Of a stretch of 64,000 nucleotides of DNA, positions 36,655-49,259 are shown piece after piece. The translations under genes and the position numbers were made by a program. Numbering within the stretch: position 1 is the first letter of the stretch; each line of letters begins with the position of its first letter. This DNA is from Rosa chinensis (taxonomy: Eukaryota; Streptophyta; Magnoliopsida; Rosales; Rosaceae): contig NC_037091.1 of the NCBI RefSeq assembly GCF_002994745.2, positions 32,366,612 through 32,430,611 of the forward strand, written 5' to 3'. The notes under the pieces were generated by a model. That model saw only the letters and a list, made by a program, of their open reading frames with translations, was not told the origin of the DNA and ran no database searches.

Positions 36655-38961
36655 AAAGGTATGATGTAGTGTGTAGTCAGCTTGCTCTTGAATTCTCTCC
36701 ACTTCTGAGAAGCTGAAGCTAGGACCAGTTTCCTTGCCTCTAGCGGTTCCTCAAATGCCATCTAAACAGATGATAATTGTTCAGATCAAAACCAAGTCTA
36801 TGAAGGGGAAGTTGCTGTTTACATTAATGAAATAAACAAAGGGGTCATTTGAATACCTCAACACATTGCCATATCTTATTTTTACGATCTCTTGGCACTT
36901 GCTTCCAAGTAGGTCTCCAAATAGGCACCCCAATGTATGACTGCATTTCCTTCGCTGCAGCACCATAAGGCGAACCCTTCTTGTTAAACAAGACTTTAAG
37001 CTTTACACCAAGGATTTTTGGCTCACAATCCTATGCATAGTTACACAACCTCGCTTCAACAATTGTAAGCCATGTTTTTCGGGGTTGGAGGCCGTTGATG
37101 ACTTACCCTCCTTCTTCTTGGTCAATGACTTTTTATCTAAAACATAACGAATTGCAATGGGGAGCAATAAGTCATGGAGCACTATATTGCAATCATGCGA
37201 TTTCATGCCAACAAGCCGAAGATCTTTCATTGACACTAAACTCCTCACATTAGAACAGAAATGATCAGCTAACTTCATACCGAAAAAAGAAGTGCAAACT
37301 ATTCTCTTCTCTTCTAACATTAAATTCCAGCTTGTCAACGGTAACTTCTACTTTTTTCTTGAAGTATCGGGCTTCAAACCAGTCCTTATACCCATAGCAA
37401 CCATATTAAATCGAGCAGTCACCCCATCTTTTATTTTCCCAGGAATGTTAAGCAATGTTCCAATGATTGCATCACATACATTCTTCTCGATATGCATGAC
37501 ATCTAGATTGTGTCGAACAGGTAAAAACTTCCAGTACTCCAATTCGAAGAAAACTGATTTCTTCTTCAACATGGTCTGTTCACATCTTCAACACCCTTAT
37601 ATGAAGGACCCTTATATGAAGGATGACAATGCTTTTTACCAAAAGGCATGTTCAACCCTTCTACTCTTTCCAACACTTCCTATCCCCTTAATGGAACATG
37701 AGCGAGGTCAGCTTCTTCAGTGTTATCGAAAGCTGCTGCTTCCCTTCGATATGGATGGTGACGTGGTAAGAATCTTTGATGCCGCTGATACGATATCTTT
37801 TGAACATGAGTGAGCCTAAGAGGTTTGGTGTTTTCTAGACAAAAAAGACATGCATTGTATCCTTTCACAATGCTGCCTGATAAGTTCTCATATGCAGGGA
37901 AGTCGTTGATTTTCCAAAAGAGGATTGCTTTTAGTTTGAAGTACTAATTCCTATAAGCATCATAGACCCCTTCAACCCCATCCCACAAAATCTTCAAATC
38001 ATCTATCAACGGTTGGAGGTAGACATCAAGGTCATTTCTAGGTTGTTTAGGTCCCAAGATTAACAAAGTGAGAATCATGTACTTCCTCTTCATGCATAGC
38101 CATGGAGGAAGATTGTAACTCACTAATATGACAGGCTAACAAGAATATCTACTAGATAGGGAATTGTGGGGATTGAAGCCGTCGGAGGAAAGCGCGAGCC
38201 TTAGATTCCTAGGGTCTGAACTAAAAGCAGGCCACTTATCGTCCACTAACTTCCAAGCAGGGGAATCAGCCGGATGCCTTAATTTGTCATCCTTGACTCG
38301 CTCATCAGCGTGCCAGGTCAAGGTTTTAGGTGTATGCTTCAATTGAAACATCTTTCGGAACCTAGGTATAGGTGGAAAATACCACAAAACTTTACCTGGA
38401 ATTCTTTCTCTACATTATTCTTTCCCAACTTCCACCTAGATATACCACAAGCAGGGCAGCTAGTGGCATCAACATGATTGTCCCTATATAAAATACAGTC
38501 ATTAGGGCATGCATGTATTTTTTTGTAGCCCATTCCCAACGCACACAACATCTTTTTGGCCTCGTAGAAAGAACCAGTATCTCATTTCCTTCTGGAAGCA
38601 ATATTTGGATCAGTATTAACATGTCAGAATAGCATGCATCATTCAACCCTTGCTTTGCTTTCAGATTATACGTTTTAACATGTCCATTCAACTTTGTAAA
38701 ACGGGTACAACCTGGGTAAAGAGGTTTATCACCATCATCGACAAACCTCAAAAACTCATCAGAGTCTTCTGAAAACTTCTCATCATCGTGCCCCCCTATA
38801 CCTATGTGATTAGGTTCCATCTCTATAGTTTCTGAATACCCTTCATTCTCTGAATTTTCCCCATGGTTAATCCATTTTGTGTATGTTCTATATATGCCAA
38901 ACTCGACTAAATGATCTTTCACAACCCTAGCCTTATGATAGTTAACGTGCGCACAATTCAA
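36655..38961 (-). pseudogene. CACTA transposase (TNP2-type) remnants
   Basis: TNP2/Transposase_21-like blocks lie in order on the minus strand: EPLYPGC at about 38720, LPEGN at about 38595, IHACPNDCILYRDNHVDATS at about 38510, CPACGISRWKLG at about 38450, FPPIPRFRKMF at about 38370, ADSPAWKLVDDKWPAF at about 38260, KGYNACLFCLENTKPLRLTH at about 37850 and LDVMHIEKNVCDAIIGTLL at about 37500. A second gene remnant with IGVPIWRPTWKQVPRDRKNK (about 36930-36870) and ARKLVLASASQKWREF (about 36730-36680) resembles the Transposase_24 region that follows TNP2 in plant CACTA elements. Many frameshifts and stops; non-functional. Confidence 0.88.
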
Positions 38962-39339
38962 ACAAGGTCAAGATATTCTATTAACATCACAACCATTCTC
39001 TAATGCAAACTGAATCATCTCTTCAACCCCTAACTGAAAATCTCGCGATCTTCTGTCACCATGCATCCATGATTTGTCCATCTTATAAAGAAAAAAAAAA
39101 CAAAAAACAAAAAAAAATACAACTTAGAAAGAATTCCCACAAGTAAACATCATACTTATCAAACATTTTTATCGCAACTATTCCAGGTTGTATATGATAT
39201 GCATGTCATCACAACTAGGCATTTCCACAAACATATGCTTTATACTTATAAACCTATATATATGCATCACTAGCTAGTATGGATCGAATAAGAGAATATA
39301 TGCTAAGAAATACTCACTTCAGCTTATACTCCTCCACCA

Positions 39340-39745
39340 ACGTGCAATAAGGTTATACTCCTCCACCATAAATAAGCTTATATATACTCCTCCACCATAA
39401 ATAAGCTTATATATACTCCTCCACCAGCAATAAGATGAAAGCTTAGTTCATTTGCCCATATTGCAAACCAAAAGTTACATTTTCACAACCATGCAATGTC
39501 ATCGAAATCAACAACAAACAATTTCAAAATCATACAAAGCAATAAGCTCAGTTCATTTGCCTATATTACAAACCAAAAGTAACATTTTGACAACCATAAT
39601 TGTCATCAAAATCAACAGCAAACAAGTTCATAATCATACAAAGGAATAAGCTCAATTCATCTGCCCATATTACAAACCAAAAGTTGCATTTTCACAACCA
39701 TTGTGCTCTAAATTAACAGCAAACAAGTTCAAAATCATACAAACC
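39340..39745. repeat. tandem repeats in CACTA 2 leader
   Basis: ACTCCTCCACCA-containing units of about 34 bp repeat at 39348-39425. They are followed by three units of about 104 bp (near 39442, 39546, 39650), each with TTCAT-TGCC-ATATT and ACAAACCAAAAGT. They lie upstream of the transposase frame, between it and the subterminal region; 39745-40300 shows no gene. Confidence 0.8.
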
Positions 39746-40369
39746 CTAAAATTACAAATTTGAGATGCAGTTTATAAATTACACAAGCCCAAAATTGAAA
39801 TCAACAAAAAACCCCCAAATTTGACAACCCCCAAATTGAAATTAATAACAAACCCTAAACCCAATTCGAGTTCTACCCCAATCCCCAAATCCATGTTATC
39901 CAGAAAATCAAACATACTCAAAAATCGATTTGAATTCGAAACCCTAACACCCTAACAAAATTGTAAAGTATCGTTCGTACCTTGCTCAAAGAGGGAGCAG
40001 TTAGCTTCAAGAACCTCCAACGCTTCGATTGAGGGAGACGACTACAAAGCTTCGATTGAGATGTGGATGGATGAGTGAGAAAGAAGACTGAGAGTTTATT
40101 GGCATAGGGCTGATTGATGAGAGAGAGGTCAGGACTTTGGATCTAGAGAGAGAGAGGTGAGATCGTCGAGGACAACGATTTTGGGAGAGAGAGGTGATGA
40201 TGGCTTGGGTTTTTGGGAAAGAGTTTGAGCTGAGGGCGGGCTCAATTGTTTTGGGAGGGCAAAAGTAGAGGGAAGTTTTAATTTTTAATTTTGTCCCAAG
40301 TGTTGAGATGTATATAAGTCAACTAGAGCAGAATAAATTTTAACCCTAAAAACAGACAACATAAATTAA

Positions 40370-40801
40370 AGACTAATTGTATGTAACAATATCACACAAC
40401 AGACAACAAAAGATGTTGTCTGAACTGAAAATATTAGACAACATAAAAATAAGGTGATTGTCTGATCATTAATTGCACAATAACACTGTGAAAAGAGTTG
40501 TCTGACTAAATTTATTCAGACGACATCAAATTTCAACCATTGTTTGAATAACTACGTGCGAAACAACAACATCATTTACTATGTTGTCTGAAACTACCTA
40601 TTTGGACAACAGCAATCTGAAAATCTATTGTCCCTTAAAGAAAAGCAGACAACGTACATCACACCTATTTTATAGTAACTGTTGTATGATTGAATCATAC
40701 ACAATAGAATAATTCTTGTTGTCGTCTGAAAAATTCAGACGACAGAAAATATGTGTGTAGTTGTCTGATGCGTGTCGTCTGATTCAAATATTGGCATAGT
40801 G
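40370..40801. repeat. CACTA 2 subterminal repeat region
   Basis: Many short copies of TTGTCTGA, CAGACAAC and ACACAA occur in both orientations up to the terminus at 40801. Such arrays bind the accessory transposase protein in CACTA elements. Confidence 0.8.
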
Positions 40802-41817
40802 TTAGTCCTTAATTAGTCCTCGATCAATCCTCATCCAAATCTTTAACAGTACAATTTGAGTTTTGAATCCCATAATCACATCATCCACTAATGACTAATT
40901 GATTAGACAGCTAGACTTTTTAATTCTTTTCTTTTCTCCTAATCTCATAACCTCCGACCGCCTTTTTTCAGTTAGGTCTTGATCAGAAGATGAAACCAGA
41001 GATGAGGCGGAGGAGGACGAATGAAAAATAAACAAGAATGAGTTAACTTTTCCGCAAGTCCTTTTCTACCACAGAACAAAATGAATTACCGGATGAGATC
41101 CTCGTAATTGAGATCGTTTTTTGGTTTAAGTGTGTACGTAGTTATATATATGTTTTGGCAATGATCTCTGCATGAAGCAAAGCTTAAACTCTTCTTAATT
41201 AGTATTGTGAAGCCAAGATAAATAGATTCACATGTTAAACCTCACCGTTAATTTCAATACAAGAAGCAGTTTGGATATGACTTCATACGCATAGACACAT
41301 GATCAATCACAGAATATCTAACTAACAACAAATCTCTACTGACATGAGGCATGTCCAAGTCCCCAAACTATCCTCTATCCATATACATGCACGTATGGGT
41401 TCATATATCCTTAGAGTGAGTGTACCAGAAAATGTACGTGTTGAACTCTTTGTAATTGAGATTAGCTTATGATTTTTCTACTCTAGTTTAACTTATGATG
41501 TACGTCAACAAATTATTTGACATAACAGATCGAGCTGATGATTATGTTCATAGACTTGAACGGTCACTAGAACTGAACCAGAGATGTATATAGCTTAGCC
41601 ATTTCTATAGTTCGGGGTGACAAAGTACATAGCTTAACCACATTCATGTACGCTCACGTATATCAGAGATATTTTTTTGTTTTTCCAATTTTTTCCAGAA
41701 AGAAAATTAATGCTTTTCCTCTGTGTTGGGTTGTAATATTATTCTTTCCTGGTTTGTTTAGTCTCTGTCTCAGCTTTACTAGCTAGGAATCCATTTGGAT
41801 CTGGGAAAGAAATTATC

Positions 41818-41826
41818 TATATAAGG
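41818..41826 (+). promoter_or_regulatory. TATA box of MSQEG gene, copy 2
   Basis: TATATAAGG, identical to copy 1, 107 bp before the ATG at 41934. Confidence 0.72.
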
Positions 41827-41933
41827 AGGTCTTGGGCTCTGTATTCCTCACACTTTATTCTCAAAGCACATTGTGATTGAAACTTTGATCGGTCCTTAGC
41901 TAATTTAGATTAATCACGACGAGATTTTCAAAT

Positions 41934-42128
41934 ATGTCGCAAGAAGGCAACAAGTGGACGATGGCTGGAGACAACAAGAAAGACCATTCTCATGAAGACC
42001 GCTCCTGTGAAGGCTGTTCGTGTCCACCAGCTCCCAAAAAGAGCCAACCTTCTCCAAGATACAATGACTCTTTTGGCAAACAAAACTTGAACACGAATTT
42101 CGACCAAGAAGCTCGATCGAAGGAGTAG
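41934..42128 (+). CDS. 64-aa orphan protein (MSQEG family), copy 2
   Basis: The open frame has the same length as copy 1. Differences include D22 for N, a third cysteine (C28, giving CEGCSC in place of CEGRSC), FGKQ for FGGQ, and a changed C-terminus (RSKE) where small indels shift the last codons but still end at a stop of matching position. The promoter, TATA box and leader match copy 1 closely. Function unknown. The downstream flank to 42688 is the shared unit end. Confidence 0.65.
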   Translation: MSQEGNKWTMAGDNKKDHSHEDRSCEGCSCPPAPKKSQPSPRYNDSFGKQNLNTNFDQEARSKE

Positions 42129-42914
42129 TTAGAGGATATGGTACTAGGAAATAACAAGTGACTTGTTGTGCTTTGATCTATTGATCACTTTATGTTTAAA
42201 TGTTTCTCTAGCTATATTTTATGTAATAATGACTGGTTTATGTTTAGTAATGGAAGAATTTACTATACCTTAAATACAGAAAGTTTTTGTTAGAATGCAT
42301 GAGTTAATTTTAACAATGCTTGGTTTTTAGTTTTGAGAAACTTGTGTTTCAATTTACACTTGTCAATCACGCATAGACGAGCTGAAGCTAAGAAAAGGAG
42401 ATTCAGAAGATTAATTCTTTCCCATTTTCTCTGGATCTTGGGGGATTTCTTTCCTATTTAATTTCACTTGCATGGAACACCATTTATTTTGCCGATCGAA
42501 GCAATAATGCTTCTTGCTAGGCCTTCTGCAAGGGAAAACAAACAAACATTCTTTACCACATATTCTGTAGACAGTCAAGTTAAATTTCTCCTCGATCGAC
42601 AGGAAACGTTCATTTGATCGATCAAATGTTCTGGGATCACATACTCGTCCAAAGAATTAATGCTTGGCCAATCAAAGCTGCTTCATATACTCTACTGCAT
42701 AATCCCTTCAACTTGTCTACTTTCAAGTTGCACCTCTACCAGACCCTGACTTTACTTATCCACACTGACCCAAACACCTAGTGCAAAATTTCAATTATCC
42801 TTTTCTGAAGACGGTACATATCTCCAAGGAATCCTAGGTAATGGCATACGGTGACTACAAGAAAAGCTTGAACTAAGCCAAACATTGAAAGAGCGAAAAC
42901 CCAAGAAAACAGAC

Positions 42915-43303
42915 CATTTTCGAGTATCCTTTCACGAGAAGCTGAGATTTCGCTTTCCCTGGAGTGTACGTATCTTCCAGCCAATTGGCTCTGCAGAATA
43001 CACGCAACAATATCAACCCAGTGATAATCAAGAACAACAGATATGTAGAAGAAGACCCAATAATACCTGGCCCGCTGCACTCTTAACGAAAGTGGGTTCC
43101 TCAGAGAAAATGTGATCCTCTAAAACCTTGACACATCCGGAACACCATCTAAAAAACAATCAAACAATTACAATTGCAAACAACAATAAAGCAATCAAGT
43201 TTAATGGAGATAGAGAAACAAAAAGGGTGAGTGAGACTACTCACAGTCTACCAGCATCGCTGGTTCCTTCAACATTTTTGACACAGAAAGTACACCATAC
43301 CAC
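42915..43303 (-). pseudogene. duplicated BRF1 exons 1-3, start codon lost
   Basis: Copies of BRF1 exon 1 (43303-43245), exon 2 (about 43148-43067) and exon 3 (42990-42915), with introns between them. The start ATG has become GTG (complement of 43301-43303), and exon 2 has a Gly-to-Val change in the zinc ribbon (CSGCG to CSGCV). No later exons follow because the duplication breakpoint lies in intron 3. It could at best give a zinc-ribbon fragment. Confidence 0.92.
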
Positions 43304-43471
43304 TCTTCTCCCCACTAAGACAAACAAGGGCAACACCAATTTGGTTGGTTGCCCTCAAAATTTGAAGGTGAAACTAAGTTGAACTCAACTGAGACAAGAG
43401 TTTGGTTGTTTTGGGTTGTTCTTGTACACGGGACTTCAGAGACTCTTTACAGGGTTTAATGGGAGAATGAG

Positions 43472-43494
43472 TTTTTTTTTTTTTTTTTTTTTTT
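43472..43494. repeat. poly(T) tract
   Basis: A T-run of about 22 bases inside the BRF1 5' flank copy, absent from unit 1 at 14850. It is either slippage or a small insertion. Confidence 0.9.
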
Positions 43495-43570
43495 TACTTT
43501 TTACTATCCCACGATTCAGGGAAAACTGTGCGGTTTATAATTTGGATGGGTTCGGTAAATTGTCTCACTC

Positions 43571-44390
43571 TTTTTTCTTTTTTTTTTTGGTCGAAAGGTA
43601 GCATCAATTAACAAGGCACAAAGCCAAACAATAGTACAAGGGACACAGCCCAAAACAGATGAAGTCTGCAAGCATGATTCACATGGTCATCTGCCAACAA
43701 GCAAGACCAGAGAAATCAACGAAAGAAAACAACTAAAAACAAAAAGGCCAAAGCAGCCCAAAAAACTCAAATCCTAATCAAAGCTTCTTCTTCATCTCCA
43801 ACTTGCAGCCACCATAGCAGATTCGACTCCGGAGCTCTGACGGAAGTCATGAGCAAGGGCTGGTAACCAAGGGTGGTCGGCAGAGGTGAGGATACGGACA
43901 GAGCCGCCATACATTCTCCAGTTGACCGATTACGAGAAGATCTCGCATAAAAGGATAACAACAACCAAACCAAGATAGATCTTAGCAAAGAAACCTGAGA
44001 TCTGAAGAGGTGGTTGCAGGGGAGTTCGAACTCTTCCATGGCAGAGCAAGGTAGACAAGAAGAAGGAGATCTGTTCACGGTTTGGACATCTTGAGGAGCA
44101 AAGGCAGAACAGAAACTGAGAATGACCATGAGAACAAATCTGAGAATAAATCTTAGAGATTCAGATCTAAGATCTAAGATCTAAAAACAGATTTGAAACA
44201 GTGAGGGCAAAATCAGATGCAAAAGAAGAGGAAAATAAGGAAATCAAAACACCACTTGGGTGAGGAATCACCACAGAGGATGAGGAAAATTTGGGGAAGA
44301 AAAGGTTGCTGCAGAGAAGAGAGAGCTTGGGTAAGAGAGAAGCAGGAGCTTCTCTCTCTAAAATGAACAGTACACTACACGACTCTCATT
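43571..44390 (-). mobile_element. poly(A) retroposon with 12-bp target duplication, unit 2
   Basis: 820 bp on the minus strand, ending at 43571 in an A-rich tail. Target duplication ATTGTCTC(A/G)CTC at 43559-43570 and 44391-44402. Units 1 (14927) and 3 (61095) keep the site uninterrupted. A 120-codon minus-strand frame (44129-43767) has no recognisable domain. Its 3' end reads TTAATTGATGCTACC before the tail. It fits a non-autonomous non-LTR retroposon of the SINE/Sadhu kind, or a retroposed transcript. Confidence 0.82.
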
Positions 44391-44539
44391 ATTGTCTCGC
44401 TCTGGTAAAGGGGTTTCGACAATTCGGAATTAGAGAAGCGCCGATCAATTGTTTTGTGTTCTTTTTCTCGTTCCATAGCTATTGCTTCCATTTTGAATAG
44501 GGGAACCAATTTCTTGCCTGTGGCAAAATAAATGTTTAT

Positions 44540-44790
44540 GTTTTATTATATTATTTTTTAAATGAAGATTAAATGGTTTAAATATATTTATAAATTACAT
44601 AAAAAAAATCAAAATGAATGTTTTAAATTATAGAGAGCCTCATCTCGCTCTCTATATTTGGAAGCGAGATAGCTAAAAGTTATAATGGAAAACCATTTAG
44701 AAGTCTGGTACAGCTGCTAAAATAGATAAAAAGCTAAAAATGCTCTCTAAAATAGCTAAGGAGCCAAAATAGAGTAAGCTAAAGATGCTC
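44540..44790. mobile_element. MITE remnant, unit 2
   Basis: The right part of the MITE found complete at 15220-15585, ending GCTAAAGATGCTC and TAA. The left third is replaced by unrelated sequence. Confidence 0.8.
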
Positions 44791-44818
44791 TAAGACCATT
44801 CAATTGTCACGCACTTTT

Positions 44819-45425
44819 TCAATTTATAGATGATTTCATTAAGAGTTTTAATTTTATAATTTTAAAATATTTTGGGCAATTCATGTTGTGGTGAAACTTG
44901 TAACACCAAATGAGCGCTTGAGCTTTAGGATTTGGGGTTTTCATATCCAATAGTTTATGGTGTCTCCACCCTCTTTGGTGAGTTTTTCCCAAGCTCTGTC
45001 TCAAATCTAAGGCTTTATGTCTCATTTTCATTATCGTTTTCTTTGCTCCAGCCCAATTCCTCTCCAAATGCCCATATTTACGTTCATTTCTCACATCCTC
45101 ATACAGCTTCCACCTCTCATGCTTTATCCCATCTTTTTCACATTTTTCCATAATCCCCTCACACTCATTCTCGATCTGGGTATATACACCTAACTCTGCA
45201 CCTAGTAATAGCTGTCGAACCGGTACTCCATTGATGTTTGTGGACGTCACCGGACCAGTGGCATTGTGTTGCTTGGTGGTCTCCACCACCACGATTGTCG
45301 TTTTTATGTCCTTTAGTACCTTTGTCCTTCTTGTGCAGACTGTTCGAGTATGGAGAATGATTGTGGATAATATTTAGAGTATCTACTAGCCAATATTGAT
45401 GAGCCAGCAAATCTAATATTCCCAA
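44819..45425 (-). pseudogene. spacer ORF copy, frameshifted, unit 2
   Basis: Copy of the unidentified ORF at 19239-19796. The N-terminal part (MGILDLLAHQYWLVDTLNI) reads in one frame from 45425 and the C-terminal part in another to 44819, shifted by a small insertion near 45320. The charged middle (EKDGIKHERWKLYED) is conserved. Confidence 0.45.
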
Positions 45426-45513
45426 GTAGCTTCACCACCGCAAACCTCTTTTTATACTATCCCATATTTTTAGTCTCGAAACTTTATCCTACCGGAAGCT
45501 CTCCAGTTCTTTC

Positions 45514-45659
45514 TGATACGCTCAAAGCAATAGCATATAATTTAACCCTATAAATATCATTAGCAGTATAAGCAAGTAGGGATCGTTCTATTCCGGGGAT
45601 TGAGGGTACACCTGTCAATGTAAGACAATTAAACAATTAAAATAAAAACAAAGTATAAT

Positions 45660-45711
<52 letters not shown>

Positions 45712-47648
45712 TATTTACGAAATTGAAAGGGGGGTTTTAGGTTTTTGGTTTTCGAAAATTAAAAGAAAGAAATAAAACTAAGTATAAACAAAAACACAAA
45801 TACAAGAATGAAACATAAGAAACAAAGATCAAAACCAAGTTCATAATTGAATTCGAATCAACCCTACAATTGTTCTTCCAAGTCATGAGAAAGAAGTTGA
45901 TCATGTGAAACATTTGAAGCAAACGATTTCCCATATTTTACTTTCCTTTACTAATTAATCTAAGTGAAAGCACATAGATCAATCCTATCAAGCATGCAAT
46001 CAAAGTCTAGAAAGCTAGCTAATCAAGACATGTTCAACGCAAGAAGCATAGAGATAGGTTATCAACTTAAGTGCACAACCTAGTATGAAAAAGTTCATCT
46101 ATTTGCAATCCTCTTCAATTAAATTTGACCTTTTTCCAAAGCCTTTACTACTTTTGATTTAGGTTCACAAAACTATTAGGTGAATCGTTTACCTAAATCT
46201 AGCACCAATTACATGCATATATCCTAAGTTGGCCACCAAAGAACATAAACATATAAAAGTTTTCTGTAAAGCAAATTCAATCGAACAAACTCACAAAAGC
46301 AACTATAGAATCACAATCATAGGAATCGAAAATATCATTCAATCATAAAATTTCAGAATTAAACTTTGTTCAAACATCAATGTCAACTAGAACAATTCCA
46401 ATGAAATCAAACAAGGTTACAAAGAAAGAGGTTGAATTACACCGTGAGATGGAGATGGGGATGAAAGATAAAACGTATGGAGTCTTGAATCTCGAAAGCA
46501 AGCTTCAAGGTGGAGAATGGATGATGATGCTCACGGATCCTTCTTCTTCTTCTTCTTCTTCCTTGCTTGAAACGTTGAATGCACTAGAGGATTGAGAGAG
46601 CTTTCGCGTATAGAGTAATTTCTGAATTCTAAGGTGTAAGGGGTTTTTTTGACGTCTAGAGGAGAGGGAGTATATATAGGGGACGGCCAAACTTGGTCTC
46701 CAAGCCGTGATTCTTCTTTGATTTTCCATGGAATTAATTTAATAATTCCACATAGCTTCCACCAATGATAAATTGCCAAGTAAGCCCTAGTGTGTCATCC
46801 AACCAATCAAAACTCTCCAAAATAAGTCTAAATCCCTTAAGTATATATTATTGCCGAAATATATAGAGATATTTTCTGATTTTCTTCACCAATTTCGGCA
46901 ACAATATATTTTGAGAAAATAGGGGACGAATCTAGACTTGTTTTGAACCTTTTCTTGATGTCCACACTTCTTCTTTCCTTAAACTCCTCCCTAGAAAATC
47001 TCTTGGCGTAATCTTTTATTCTCCCTTTGATTTTCACGCCAACTTTCTCTCTTCCCCTTGGTATTTCACGGCAAACATCTCTAGGGTTGCTTCATTGCGT
47101 CACAAACCCTAATTCCATGGGCTTTTATGGGCCTTGATCCATTTTGCCGAAAATCCAAGTTAATTCATAGAGTTCTTGGGCCTTGTTGCGTCATCTTCAA
47201 GCCTTGTCATCTTCCAACGCCATGTCTTCATTATTTCGGTCAAGTTTCTTGGTTAGCTTCGGAATCTTGCTTGGTACACTTTCCTCTTTCGCACAGGGTT
47301 TCCTGGTTGGAGCAGGAAAGCTTATTTCTTCATTTATGCTCATTTGTGTAGCCCTTTGTATCTCATCTTCACACCTCTTAATGTTCGCTAGCTCCTCTAT
47401 CCTTTCGTGAGTTCATTTCCACCTTTGAGCTCCGAGGACCTGAAAATAGAAACTTTCTAAAAATGAGAAATGGAAACTTTCTAAAAATGAAAAATAGAAA
47501 CTTTCCAGAAATGAAAAATGGAAACTACAAAATAGAAACTTTCCCAATCGAAGAATGGAAACTTCCGTAAACAGAGTTTTTCTAAGGAAATAACGCAGGA
47601 AATGTAGGGAAATAGCAGATAAAATGTCGCATTAAAATGCTCCTATCA
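45514..47648 (-). mobile_element. solo LTR of about 2.1 kb (family A), minus orientation
   Basis: Plus-strand ends TGATACGCTC and GCTCCTATCA, with CTTTC duplicated at 45509-45513 and 47649-47653. Units 1 (19886) and 3 (63346) have the empty site. The complement starts TGATAGGAGCATTTTAATGC and has TAGAACGATCCCT near its end, matching the element at 49622 in orientation-corrected layout. A promoter-like TATATATACTCCCTCTCC (complement, about 46660-46677) fits an LTR. It includes (CA)n(TA)n at 45663-45712. No internal region or coding sequence; the 71-codon plus-strand ORF at 46380 is unsupported. Confidence 0.88.
45663..45712. repeat. microsatellite (CA)n(TA)n
   Basis: About 16 CA followed by about 9 TA units, inside the solo LTR. 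Confidence 0.97.
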
Positions 47649-47916
47649 CTTTCAATATAGGTCATAATGTTATACAACAATTAGCCACCACATCCCAAAA
47701 AACCTAGAACACAAGTGAGGAAGGGCATACTTGTTTACGAATTGAATACCTGTGAAAATCTAATTAGTATACCGTGGCGTAGCTAGAAATATTGTTAAGG
47801 AGGGTCAAATTTGTGTCAAAATTAGATTAAACAAAAAAATAATTGAAGATTGGTTTTTAAATACGCTATACTAATCTACAAATTAAAACTCTTAGTAATG
47901 TAAAGAAAGAAAATTT

Positions 47917-48993
47917 AAAAAGACAACTCGACTTCTCGTCTCTCTCTCTAGGGTTTCGATAAAAACTCTCCCTTCTTTGTCCGGCGGCGTGCCCTCGGGG
48001 CTCTGTCGTCGGACGGGCTTCGTTGTTTCCACCTATACGTCGATGGAGGAAGTGTTGTCCTCAAATGCAGGAGGTTATCTGGGCGGTCGCAGTTTGAGGA
48101 AGGTGGAGGAGGAGATCGTGGACACTGTCGGGCGGAGATCTAGTTCTGGTTGGCGGGGTTGGTTGCTGAGGGAGCCGTTGCAGGGTTTCGTTGCCGGTTG
48201 GGTTGGCTTTTGGGTTGCAGCGAGGGTTGAGTCGAAGGGTGTTTGGCGGATCTGGGTTAACAATATCGATATTTCCAGATCCGATCTAGAGATAGAGGAT
48301 GCTGGGCTAGTGGTGACCGGGTGAAAGATGGCGGATGGTGACGACGGTGCAGGTGGTGGTTCTACAGGTTATGCAGCATGGCGGTGGAGCTGTACCAGAA
48401 CTGGGTTGGGCTTGGCTTGTTGGCTGGGCTCTCCTTGCTTCTAAGGCTTGGGCTCACTACTTGGGCCTAGACCAGGTTGCTATTTTCTTTACAGTTTTTA
48501 TATTTTTCAGTTGTTTAGTTTTGTTGCGTGTTTTGCAAGTAATAAATTCCTAGATTTGTTGTATAGGACTAGTCAGGCTTTTTGCCTGTGTATGCACTCA
48601 GAATGCTTTGTTTGTTGTAGGTAGGTAGCGAGTTTTTTGCTTCGTCAAATGGTCGCTACCTCCTAGTGGCAGGGTGAGACTAAGTGTCATTGGATTTATC
48701 CTCCGACGGCAACATAGGAGGAAAGCTGTGCGTATGGTAATTATGCTATGTTGTAATCGGGTTATCTTTCCGTTATGTCACCGCTATGTCAAAGCAAATA
48801 GAGTTGCTAGTAGAGCGCTTTTTGCTAGTTGGTGCCTAGTTGAATACAATTATTTGGTAAAGATTCACGATAGTATTTCAGGTTGTTCTCTATATGCTTA
48901 TTGTAATCAGGGGTTTAGGCTCAATGTCCCCTCCTTGTATTCGACAGTTTCATTAATCAAGGCTTGAGGGTAGCCGCACCGGCCCTTCATTCA
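47917..48993 (+). mobile_element. poly(A)-type retroposon with 15-bp target duplication
   Basis: 1.08 kb flanked by AAAGAAAGAAAATTT (47902-47916) and AAAGAAAGAAAACTTT (48994-49009). Unit 1 has the single site at about 24948. GC-rich first half, then a T-rich half ending TCATTAATCAAGGC. The 115-codon frame at 47977-48324 shows no domain. Same design as the insert at 43571, though I see no clear shared sequence. Confidence 0.8.
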
Positions 48994-49259
48994 AAAGAAA
49001 GAAAACTTTAGCTACCCCAAATTTCCTTGAAGAAAAGTAGTAAATGAGAAAAACAATTATGCAAATAGTCTAAAAGTCATAAAAAGAAAGAGGTTGAAAA
49101 GGAGGGAATGAATATATACAAGAAATATATTGTTTTTTTATTGTTGAGAATTTTCTCATGTTTTAACGATTAAAAGGTTAATAGTAACTTTATTTTATTT
49201 CAAAATGAGCAAAATGATTAAATTCTCATAGATATATCTCATATAAATTTGAAAAATAT

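Larger units (their letters stand above)
36655..40801 (-). mobile_element. CACTA transposon 2, 3' end lost
   Basis: The right boundary at 40801 is a CACTA terminus: the complement begins CACTATGCCAATATTTG. Next to it, 40370-40800 is full of subterminal repeats (variants of GTTGTCTGA / CAGACAAC). Inside are transposase remnants. No matching left terminus (CACTATGCC) is present down to 35713, so the 3' end of the element is deleted or rearranged. Array homology resumes immediately at 40802. Confidence 0.85.
40802..42688 (+). repeat. partial array unit carrying MSQEG copy 2
   Basis: This corresponds to the last part of unit 1 (from about 26780) and unit 2 (from about 53070), without the 2-kb TIR element. 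Its left side is cut at the CACTA 2 terminus. At 42688 it joins directly to the start of unit 2. Confidence 0.85.

Noticed and set aside
39340..39745. CRISPR-like array
   Set aside because: The units are direct tandem repeats without unique spacers, in a eukaryotic CACTA element.
46380..46595. 71-codon ORF with a serine run
   Set aside because: It lies in a solo LTR; the serine run is a TCT microsatellite.
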